Below, one piece after another: positions 1 through 6,547 of a stretch of DNA of 7,843 bases. The notes below the pieces were generated by a model. The model saw nothing but the letters and a program-made list of their open reading frames with translations. It did not search any database and had not been told where the DNA came from. Within the stretch, counting starts at the first letter, position 1. Each line of letters opens with the position of its first letter. Source of the stretch: Comamonadaceae bacterium (GTDB taxonomy: Bacteria > Pseudomonadota > Gammaproteobacteria > Burkholderiales > Burkholderiaceae_C); contig CANGZO010000106.1 of the NCBI GenBank assembly GCA_947458305.1, positions 1 through 7,843 on the forward strand. Direction: 5' to 3'. The translations under genes and the position numbers were made by a program.

Positions 1-1560
1 ATCATTGCCGAGGCGCACGACGCCTGCCACGGCTTGTACGACGCCATCACCGGCGACACCCTGATCCAGGGCAAGTCCGGTCTGCCCGTGTTTGTGGGCG
101 CCATGGCCTTTGCCGTGCGGGCGGCCATGCGTGTGGCGGCTGAGCGCGGCGGCATGCAGCCGGGTGATGTGTGGTTGTTCAACGACCCTTATGAGGGCGG
201 CACGCACGCCAACGACTTCAAGCTGGTCAAGCCTTGCTTTCGCAATGGTCAGCTGTATTGCTTTTTGGCGTCGGCCGCGCACTGGCACGACGTGGGCGGC
301 GCGGTGCCGGGCAACTACAACCCTGCGGCGACCGAGTGCTGGCAAGAAGCGGTGCAGATTCCGCCGGTGCGCATCTTGCGTGGCGGTGTGCTGGACGACG
401 ATGTGCTGGCCATATTGCGCGCCAACACCCGCTTGCCCGACAGCCTGTGGGGCGACCTGAACGGCCAGTTGGCCGCGCTCGAATTGGGCGCACGCCGCCT
501 CGACGGCTTGCTGGACGAATACGGCGATGCCAAAGTGGCGCAGGCCTTGGTGGAGTTGCGCACACGCGCTGTGCGTTTGATGCGTTCGCACATCGCCAGC
601 CTGCCCGATGGCAGCTACAGCTTTGAAGACGTGCTCGACAACGACGGCGTGAAAGACGAGCTGCTGACGATTGCGCTCGACATGACGGTGGCTGGCGATC
701 GGCTGACGCTGGACTTTTCACGCACCTCGGCGCAATGCGCGGGTCCGGTGAACATCTCGCGTGCCACAGCGGTGGCCGCTTGTTATGTGGCCTTGAAGCA
801 TGTGTTCCCCGATGTGCCGGCCAACGCGGGCGTGCTCGATGCGGTGGATTTTGTGATCCCCGATGGCCTGGTCATCAGCGCTTCGCGCCCGCGCCCGGTG
901 GGCGGTTATACCGAAACCATTTTGCGCATGATCGATGTGATCTTCAGCGCCACGGCCTTGGCCGACCCGCAGCGGGCGGTGGCCCATGCCTACGGCACCA
1001 TCAACGCCTTGTCGATCGCCGGTCACCGCACCGACGACAAGCGCAAAGGCCAGCGCTGGGTGATGTTCAGCTTTTTTGGCGGCGGACACGGCGGCCATTC
1101 GGACGGCGATGGCTTGTCGCACGGCAATGCGCCGATTTCGACCGCCACCATCCCGCCCATGGAGATTCTGGAAGCGGCCTACCCGGTCCGCTTCACGCAA
1201 TGGGCCTTGCGTCCCGGCTCGGGCGGCGATGGCCAGCACCGGGGCGGCTTGGGTGCGATTTACGAGATCGAGTTGCTCGAAGACAGCGCCGAGGCTTTCA
1301 TCTTTGGCGAGCGCGGCAAGTCGGCTCCTAAAGGCATCCACGGCGGCCAGCCTGCGCTGCCCAATGTGTTCGAGTACTGCCAGAACGGCGAGTGGAAAAC
1401 ACCCCCCATGTTGTCCAAGATGCTGGGCATTCAATTGAAGAAGGGCGATCGCGTGCGTCTGCAAACGCCCGGTGGCGGCGGCTGGGGCGCACCCGCTGAC
1501 CGTTCGGCGCAAGACCGTGCCAAAGACAGCGCACTCGGTTACACCAAGGAACAAGCATGA
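1..1560 (+). CDS. hyuB: Hydantoinase B/oxoprolinase family protein (5'-truncated by window edge)
   Basis: Large catalytic-type subunit partner of the ATP-dependent hydantoinase/5-oxoprolinase family. The reading frame is open from base 1, so the true start lies upstream; 519 codons are visible and, against the usual 550-590 residues, roughly 40-60 N-terminal residues are missing. The TTG at 34 is only the first possible start inside the window. Family motifs run in the expected order: NDPYEGGTH (visible residues 61-69), HWHDVGG (94-100, likely metal or substrate ligands), a segment reading EAVQIPPVRI, a DLNGQLAALELG segment, a glycine/histidine-rich FGGGHGGHSDGDG stretch, RPGSGGDGQHRGGLG, and a C-terminal TPGGGGWG. 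The stop overlaps the hyuA start by 4 bases, so the two products are probably made in equal amounts and form one complex, likely cytoplasmic. Substrate specificity (hydantoin, oxoproline, lactam or a ketone) cannot be decided from sequence. Family assignment is very secure. Confidence 0.95.
   Translation: MIAEAHDACHGLYDAITGDTLIQGKSGLPVFVGAMAFAVRAAMRVAAERGGMQPGDVWLFNDPYEGGTHANDFKLVKPCFRNGQLYCFLASAAHWHDVGGAVPGNYNPAATECWQEAVQIPPVRILRGGVLDDDVLAILRANTRLPDSLWGDLNGQLAALELGARRLDGLLDEYGDAKVAQALVELRTRAVRLMRSHIASLPDGSYSFEDVLDNDGVKDELLTIALDMTVAGDRLTLDFSRTSAQCAGPVNISRATAVAACYVALKHVFPDVPANAGVLDAVDFVIPDGLVISASRPRPVGGYTETILRMIDVIFSATALADPQRAVAHAYGTINALSIAGHRTDDKRKGQRWVMFSFFGGGHGGHSDGDGLSHGNAPISTATIPPMEILEAAYPVRFTQWALRPGSGGDGQHRGGLGAIYEIELLEDSAEAFIFGERGKSAPKGIHGGQPALPNVFEYCQNGEWKTPPMLSKMLGIQLKKGDRVRLQTPGGGGWGAPADRSAQDRAKDSALGYTKEQA
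1546..1550 (+). promoter_or_regulatory. Shine-Dalgarno site for hyuA
   Basis: AAGGA sits 6 bases before the ATG at 1557, inside the last codons of hyuB. It supports this ATG as the hyuA start and allows fresh initiation in addition to coupling through the ATGA overlap. Confidence 0.7.
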
Positions 1561-3629
1561 GTGGGCATTCTGTGAACCAACCCCATTGGGTGGTGGGCGT
1601 GGACGTGGGCGGTACGTTTACCGACTTGTTTGTGTTGGACGAAAAAACCGGCCTGGCCCGCATCGTGAAAGTGCCCTCAACCCGGGGTGAAGAAGCGCGG
1701 GGCTTCATGAACGGCATCGCCAATGTCACCGGGGCCACCGGTGCCGAAGGGGCCAAAGACATCGCCACCATCGTGCACGGCACCACCGTGGGCACCAACG
1801 CTTTGCTGGAACGCAAGATCGCCCGCACCGGCATCATCACCACACGCGGGTTCCGCGATGTGCTGGAGATGCGCCGCCGCGACCGCCCGCAAACCTGGGG
1901 CCTGCGCGGCAGCTACACGCCGGTGGTGCCAAGGGCTTGGCGTTTGGAAGTGGACGAGCGCGTGTTGGCCGATGGCCAGTTGCACACGCCCGTGAATCTG
2001 GACCAGGTGCGCGAACAAGCCCGCGCTCTGCTGGCCGAAGGCTGCGAGGCGGTGTGTGTGTTCTTTGTGCACGCCTATGCCAACCCCGGCAACGAACAAG
2101 CCGCTGTGGCGGCCGTGCGCGAAATTTGGCCCAACAGCTATGTGACGGCAGCCAGCGAAGTGCTGCCCGAAATCCGTGAGTTTGAGCGCTGCTCCACGGC
2201 CACCTTGAACGCCGCTTTGCAGCCCGTGGTGGGCAGCTATTTGCAGCGCCTCGATGGCGACCTGCGCGCCCAGGGTTTTGGCGGTGAACTGCTGATTGTG
2301 CAAAGCAATGGTGGCGTCATGTCGCGCGAGACCGCTTGTGATGTGCCGGTGCGCACCGCGCTGTCGGGTCCGGCCGCGGGCGTGATGGCCTGCGCCGAAA
2401 TTGCCCGTGCTTCGGGTTTTGAGAACGTCATTACCGGCGACATCGGCGGCACGTCGTTTGACGTGTCTTTGGTAGCCGATGGCGAGGCGGCGCTGGCTGC
2501 GCAAACGTCCATCGAATTTGGCTTGGTGGTGCGCTCGCCCATGATCCAGATCGAGACCATCGGCGCTGGTGGCGGCTCGATCGCCTCGGTCGATGCGGGT
2601 GGCATGCTCCAAGTGGGCCCCGAGTCGGCGGGCAGCATTCCCGGCCCGGCCTGTTATGGGCGTGGCAACACCCGCCCCACGGTGACCGATGCCAACGTGC
2701 TGCTGGGCCGCATTGCGGCCGACCGGCCACTGGGTGGCGGTTTGTTGCAAAAGTTGGATTCTGGCTTGTCCGAACAAGCCATTGCCCAGCATGTGGCCGA
2801 GCCCTTGGGTTTGACGGCCCTGGCGGCGGCCGAAGCGATTTTGACGGTGGCCAATGCCCGCATGGCCGGCGCGATCCGCGTGGTGTCGATCGAGCGCGGG
2901 CATGATCCGCGTCAGTTCGCCTATATGCCTTTTGGTGGCGGCGGTGGTTTGCATGTCTGCGCCATGATGCGGGAGGTGGGCGTGACCACCGGTATCGTGC
3001 CGCGTTACCCGGGCGTTACTTCGGCGCTGGGCTGCGTGATGGCCGACATGCGCCACGACGCGGTGCAGACTCTGAACGTGGCCCTGGCCGATGTGGCTTG
3101 GCCTGCATTGCTGGAGCGCGTGGACAGCTTGGCCGAGGCTTGCCAAGTACGCCTCGATTCTGCGGGCGTTAATTTTGTGCGGGTGGACGAAGTCATCAGC
3201 TTTGACATGCTCTACATGGGTCAGACCCATACCCTGCAAGTGCCCCTCAAGCGCGAAGCTTTGAACGCGGCAGGATTGCTGGCCGCGTTTGAAGCCGCCT
3301 ACCAACACGCCTTTGGCCGTGTGCTGCAAGGCCCGGTGATCCGCGTGATGAACCTGCGTTATGCCCGCATTGGGCGACGCCCCAAGTTTGACCTGGCGGT
3401 GCTGGCGCCGCAAGGCGAGGGCCGCACCACCCCGGTGGGTGAGCAGCAGGTGTACCACCAAGGCCAGTGGTGGACGGCGCAGCGCTACGAGCGTCTGAGC
3501 CTGCCCGTGGGCACCGTGGTGCAAGGCCCGGCAATTTTGGAACAGCCCGACACCACGGTGTGGCTGGAGCCCGGCTTTGAAGGCCGTGTGGACAAATTGG
3601 GCAACTTGTTGGTGGAGCGCACAGCATGA
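1557..3629 (+). CDS. hyuA: Hydantoinase/oxoprolinase family protein, subunit A (ATPase subunit)
   Basis: Nucleotide-binding subunit that, with HyuB, performs ATP-dependent amide-ring opening; relatives include N-methylhydantoinase A, 5-oxoprolinase, caprolactamase and the acetone/acetophenone carboxylase beta subunits. At 690 residues it is full length (family about 680-720). An ASKHA-type fold is visible: phosphate loop DVGGTFTD (residues 16-23), VHGTTVGTNALLERK (from residue 73), a SNGGVMS segment, LSGPAAGV, a second phosphate loop GDIGGTSFD (294-302), and GAGGGSIA followed by GPESAGSIPGPACYGRG. The segment FGGGGGLH has glycine where many relatives have proline (FGGAGPLH); this is minor. 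The C-terminal QGPAILEQPDTTVWLEPG segment is typical. The start overlaps hyuB by ATGA and has a good ribosome site. The stop overlaps the next gene by ATGA. No signal peptide is visible, so the protein is probably cytoplasmic. Exact substrate unknown. Confidence 0.96.
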   Translation: MSGHSVNQPHWVVGVDVGGTFTDLFVLDEKTGLARIVKVPSTRGEEARGFMNGIANVTGATGAEGAKDIATIVHGTTVGTNALLERKIARTGIITTRGFRDVLEMRRRDRPQTWGLRGSYTPVVPRAWRLEVDERVLADGQLHTPVNLDQVREQARALLAEGCEAVCVFFVHAYANPGNEQAAVAAVREIWPNSYVTAASEVLPEIREFERCSTATLNAALQPVVGSYLQRLDGDLRAQGFGGELLIVQSNGGVMSRETACDVPVRTALSGPAAGVMACAEIARASGFENVITGDIGGTSFDVSLVADGEAALAAQTSIEFGLVVRSPMIQIETIGAGGGSIASVDAGGMLQVGPESAGSIPGPACYGRGNTRPTVTDANVLLGRIAADRPLGGGLLQKLDSGLSEQAIAQHVAEPLGLTALAAAEAILTVANARMAGAIRVVSIERGHDPRQFAYMPFGGGGGLHVCAMMREVGVTTGIVPRYPGVTSALGCVMADMRHDAVQTLNVALADVAWPALLERVDSLAEACQVRLDSAGVNFVRVDEVISFDMLYMGQTHTLQVPLKREALNAAGLLAAFEAAYQHAFGRVLQGPVIRVMNLRYARIGRRPKFDLAVLAPQGEGRTTPVGEQQVYHQGQWWTAQRYERLSLPVGTVVQGPAILEQPDTTVWLEPGFEGRVDKLGNLLVERTA
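3614..3617 (+). promoter_or_regulatory. Shine-Dalgarno site for the isochorismatase-fold gene
   Basis: GGAG (within GGTGGAG) lies 8 bases before the ATG at 3626, inside the end of hyuA. It supports that start over later in-frame ATGs such as the one at codon 12. Confidence 0.65.
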
Positions 3630-4240
3630 ATTTGAAGAACGCCAAATTGGGCAAGAACATGGGCATGGTCATTGTGGACCTGCAAAACGATTTTTTGGCA
3701 CCCGACGGCGCTTATGCCCGGGGCAACACCCTGAGCGCTGAGGCGGTGAAGTTGCCCGATCGCATGGCCCCGGTGGCACGGGCCATCAAAGCCCATGGCG
3801 GTTTGGTGACCGCCAGCTTGTTCACCCTGTGGCCCAATGCGCAGGGCGAACCCATGATCTCTGCGCACCTGAAAGAGCGTCGCCCGTTTTTGCGAAAGGG
3901 CGACTTTGCGCCGGGCAGCCGGGGTCAGGCCAATGTGGATGTGTTGGCACCACTGGTCGATGTGTCGGTGTTCAAGGTGGCGTATTCGGCCTTCTTCAAC
4001 ACGCAGCTCGATTGGGTGCTCAAAAAATCGGGCATCGACACGCTGGTGGTGTGTGGCATCGTCACCAACGGCGGCGTGGCCAGCACAGTGCGTGATGCGC
4101 ATGTGCGCGATTACCACGCCATTGTCTTGTCCGACGGTTGCGCCGCTTTCAGCGAAGCTGCGCACCAGGCGTCGTTGGCTGACATGTCCTCGGTGGGCGA
4201 GGTGATGGACAGCGCCACGTTTTTGAAACAACTGGGCTGA
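3626..4240 (+). CDS. Isochorismatase-fold (cysteine hydrolase-like) protein lacking the catalytic cysteine
   Basis: A 204-residue single-domain protein of the isochorismatase-like superfamily, normal in length. The N-terminal strand motif VIVDLQNDF supplies the family Asp (D18). VFKVAYSAFFNTQLD supplies the family Lys (K117). The segment CGIVTNGGVASTVRDA (143-158) covers the usual nucleophile region. In amidase members (RutB, nicotinamidase, N-carbamoylsarcosine amidohydrolase) this reads like TNxCV; here the Cys position is Gly150 (GGC, bases 4073-4075). True isochorismatases such as PhzD and EntB, and the uncharacterised YecD type, as I recall, also have Gly there. The protein may therefore not be an amidase, or may use acid chemistry through D18. 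Cys143 lies seven residues earlier, on the preceding strand, and is not the family nucleophile. The ATG overlaps the hyuA stop by 4 bases. Fold is secure; reaction is unknown. No signal peptide is visible. Confidence 0.9.
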   Translation: MNLKNAKLGKNMGMVIVDLQNDFLAPDGAYARGNTLSAEAVKLPDRMAPVARAIKAHGGLVTASLFTLWPNAQGEPMISAHLKERRPFLRKGDFAPGSRGQANVDVLAPLVDVSVFKVAYSAFFNTQLDWVLKKSGIDTLVVCGIVTNGGVASTVRDAHVRDYHAIVLSDGCAAFSEAAHQASLADMSSVGEVMDSATFLKQLG

Positions 4241-4244
4241 GACC

Positions 4245-5645
4245 ATGAGCGCGCCGCTGCCGCAAGTTCTGCCTGCGAGCGACTTGCAAGCCGACGACCA
4301 CACACCGGTGGTGATCGTGGGCGCTGGCGCTTGTGGCCTCACGGCTGCGCTGGCCTTGCACCGCTTGGCTGTGGACTGCGTGGTGTTAGAGCGCGATGCG
4401 TTTGCGGCGGGCTCCACCGCCTTGTCGTCGGGCTTCATTCCGGCACCTGGCACACAAGCGCAACAGGCTCAGAGCATCACCGACAGCGTGGAAACGTTTG
4501 CCGCTGACATTCAGACCAAGGCCCACGGCCAGGCTGCTCCTCATCTGGTGCAGGCCTATGCCCAACACATCGGCCCCGCCATGGACGCGCTGGCGAATCA
4601 CCACGGCCTGCCTTGGCAGGTGCTGGACAACTTTTTGTACCCCGGCCACAGCGCCCACCGCATGCACGCCGTGCCCGAAAAAACCGGTGCCGGTTTGATG
4701 AGCCGCCTGCAAGCGGCGGCCGACGCCGCAGGCGTGGTGGTGCTCACACAAGCGCAAGTGACAGAGCTGTGGGCCGACACCGCGCAGCGCATCCAAGGGG
4801 TGGGTTTTGTGCGGCCCGATGGCCAGACCGAGCGCATACGCTGCGATGCAGTGATCTTGGCTTGCAACGGTTTTGGCGGGGCTGCGGCCATGGTGAAAGA
4901 GATGCTGCCCGAGATGGCCGAGGCCACTTATGCGGGTCATGTGGGCAACGACGGCAGCGCGATGGCCTGGGGCCAACAACTGGGCGCACGCCTGGCCGAC
5001 TTGGGCGCTTACCAAGGCCACGGCTCTTGGGCCGTGCCACAAGGTGCTTTGATCTCGTGGGCGGTGATGATGGAAGGCGGTGTGCAGATCAACACACAAG
5101 GCCAGCGCTTTCACGACGAAACCCAGGGCTATTCCGAAGCGGCGGTGCATGTGCTGGCCCAACCCGGAGGTGTGGCCTGGAACGTGTTCGACGATGCACT
5201 GCTGAATTTTGCGCAAGGGTTTCCGGACTTTGTGGCGGCGCAAGGCGCGGGTGCGGTGCAGCACGCGAGCGATGCGGTGGCGTTGGCACAGCTGATCGGC
5301 TGCCCGCCAGACGCTTTGCAAGCCACTTTGAACGCCGTGCAACCCGGCACCGACCCGGCCACGGGCCGCACGTTCAAACGCGCCTTGCAAGCCCCGTTTC
5401 ACGCCATCAAAGTCACGGGCGCTTTGTTCCACACCCAAGGCGGTTTGGACATCGACGCGCAAGCCCGCGTGTTGCGCCAGGACGGCACGCCTTTGCCCAA
5501 TTTGCTGGCCGCAGGCGGCGCAGCGCGGGGCGTGTCGGGGCAGGCGGTGTGGGGCTACTTGTCGGGCAATGGCTTGCTCAGTGCCATCGCGGGCGGCCAC
5601 ATTGCAGCGCATACCTCACAACAACTTTTGAAAGACACGCCATGA
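4245..5645 (+). CDS. FAD-dependent oxidoreductase, fumarate reductase/3-ketosteroid dehydrogenase-like (FAD_binding_2 type)
   Basis: A 466-residue soluble flavoprotein, probably catalysing a dehydrogenation or C=C reduction. The N-terminus carries the dinucleotide-binding motif VVIVGAGACG (G26, G28, G31), with E49 at the end of the second strand to hold the ribose, then a GSTALSSGFIPAPGT segment of the kind seen in this family. Later come a CDAVILACNGFGG strand, GNDGSAMAWGQQLGA, GGVQINTQGQRFHDET (278-293) and a C-terminal FAD cap running from about 416 to 450. The histidine of the HTMGG-type motif is kept (H396 in HTQGG). The arginine of the AVRGEGA-type segment is Met275, and the arginine usually in GANRLGGN is absent (GQAVWGYLSGN here). 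No heme, membrane or export segment is seen. The gene starts 4 bases after the preceding stop with no clear Shine-Dalgarno, so translation is probably coupled. Its substrate is probably the product of the hydrolases upstream; this is inference. Confidence 0.92.
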   Translation: MSAPLPQVLPASDLQADDHTPVVIVGAGACGLTAALALHRLAVDCVVLERDAFAAGSTALSSGFIPAPGTQAQQAQSITDSVETFAADIQTKAHGQAAPHLVQAYAQHIGPAMDALANHHGLPWQVLDNFLYPGHSAHRMHAVPEKTGAGLMSRLQAAADAAGVVVLTQAQVTELWADTAQRIQGVGFVRPDGQTERIRCDAVILACNGFGGAAAMVKEMLPEMAEATYAGHVGNDGSAMAWGQQLGARLADLGAYQGHGSWAVPQGALISWAVMMEGGVQINTQGQRFHDETQGYSEAAVHVLAQPGGVAWNVFDDALLNFAQGFPDFVAAQGAGAVQHASDAVALAQLIGCPPDALQATLNAVQPGTDPATGRTFKRALQAPFHAIKVTGALFHTQGGLDIDAQARVLRQDGTPLPNLLAAGGAARGVSGQAVWGYLSGNGLLSAIAGGHIAAHTSQQLLKDTP

Positions 5646-6529
5646 GTCAGCCGCACAATTTGGCCCAGCGCCTGCAACAAGACCAGGCCTTGCTCGCCCC
5701 CGGTGTGTATGACGCACTCACCGCGCTGGTCGCGCAGCAAGCCGGTTTTGAAGCTGTGTACTTGTCGGGTGCATCCATCGCTTACACCCGCCTGGGACGC
5801 TCCGACATTGGCCTGACCACCGCCACCGAAGTGGCACAGACCTTGGCCCACATCACCGACCGGGTGAACATTCCCGTGATCGTGGACGCGGACACTGGCT
5901 TTGGCAATGCGCTCAACACGCAGCGCACGGTGCGCGACTTTGAGCGCGCCGGGGCCGCGATGATCCAGATCGAAGACCAGACCTTCCCCAAACGCTGCGG
6001 CCATTTGGACGGCAAGGGTGTGGTGCCCGTGGCCGAGATGCAGGGCAAGCTGTGTGCGGCGCTGGACGCGCGACACGACAAAAACACCTTGATCCTGGCG
6101 CGCACCGATGCGGTCGCCGTGGAAGGCTTGGATGCCGCACTGGAGCGCGCCGAGCGCTATCTGGAGTGCGGTGTCGATGCCTTGTTCATCGAAGCCCTGC
6201 GTTCGGACGAGCAGATGAACCGCGCCTGCGCGCAGTTTGCCAAGCGGGTGCCCCTGCTGGCCAATATGGTGGAGGGCGGTAAGACCCCCGTGCAAAGCGC
6301 GGCCGAGTTGGGCGAGCGGGGCTTCAAGATCGTGATCTTCCCCGGCGGCACGGCGCGTGCGGTGCTGCACACGCTGCAAGGCTATTACGCGAGCCTGCAC
6401 ACGCACCAAACCACGCGGCCTTGGCAAGAAAAAATGCTGGACTTCGATGGCCTGAACGCGGTCATTGAAACGCCGCAACTGTTGGCGCTCGGGCAAAGCT
6501 TCGAGCAGGGTCTCCCCAGCTTGAAGTGA
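5642..6529 (+). CDS. Isocitrate lyase/PEP mutase superfamily lyase (2-methylisocitrate lyase / oxaloacetate decarboxylase-like)
   Basis: A 295-residue alpha/beta-barrel enzyme of the superfamily that cleaves C-C or C-P bonds of 2-hydroxy or 2-oxo acids with Mg2+. Typical members are 270-310 residues. Visible motifs: YLSGAS (40-45), D55, the metal motif DADTGFGN (82-89), IEDQTFPKRCGHLDGK (110-125) with the active-site loop KRCGH (117-121), LARTDA (152-157), FIEA (182-185) and LANMVEGGKTP (206-216). These match the lyase/decarboxylase branch (PrpB, 2,3-dimethylmalate lyase, oxaloacetate decarboxylase) rather than phosphonopyruvate mutase, because the KRCGH cysteine is present. Which acid is cleaved cannot be told. 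The ATG overlaps the flavoprotein stop by 4 bases. The frame stays open far upstream (to about 4613) only as a shadow of the flavoprotein gene; homology begins near 5642. A weak GAAAG lies 7 bases before the start. It is the last gene of the operon and probably releases pyruvate or a similar product. Confidence 0.93.
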   Translation: MSQPHNLAQRLQQDQALLAPGVYDALTALVAQQAGFEAVYLSGASIAYTRLGRSDIGLTTATEVAQTLAHITDRVNIPVIVDADTGFGNALNTQRTVRDFERAGAAMIQIEDQTFPKRCGHLDGKGVVPVAEMQGKLCAALDARHDKNTLILARTDAVAVEGLDAALERAERYLECGVDALFIEALRSDEQMNRACAQFAKRVPLLANMVEGGKTPVQSAAELGERGFKIVIFPGGTARAVLHTLQGYYASLHTHQTTRPWQEKMLDFDGLNAVIETPQLLALGQSFEQGLPSLK

Positions 6530-6547
6530 CCGGCGCTCAGGCCGACA

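Noticed and set aside
718..1554. A 278-codon minus-strand frame opposite hyuB
   Set aside because: Shadow frame; composition is non-protein-like and hyuB motifs occupy the plus strand throughout.
1677..3524. A 615-codon open frame on the minus strand, opposite hyuA
   Set aside because: It is an exact shadow of hyuA in GC-rich codon usage. The product is rich in His, Ala, Gly and Gln with no family motif, while the plus frame has all hydantoinase motifs.
4052..4054. Cys143 as a replacement nucleophile in the isochorismatase-fold protein
   Set aside because: It sits seven residues before the family Cys position, on the preceding strand, where other family members have various small residues. 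Without a model there is no reason to assign it catalysis.
3485..4453. A 322-codon minus-strand frame spanning three plus-strand genes
   Set aside because: It crosses gene junctions that are well supported on the plus strand and has no domain signature.
4386..5612. A 408-codon open frame on the minus strand, opposite the flavoprotein gene
   Set aside because: Low-complexity His/Arg/Ala/Gly-rich product with no recognisable domain; explained as antisense shadow.
4613..5641. Long N-terminal extension of the lyase frame
   Set aside because: The upstream part is Arg-rich and without motifs, and overlaps the flavoprotein in another frame. The ATG at 5642 gives a family-length protein and the same ATGA overlap as the other junctions.
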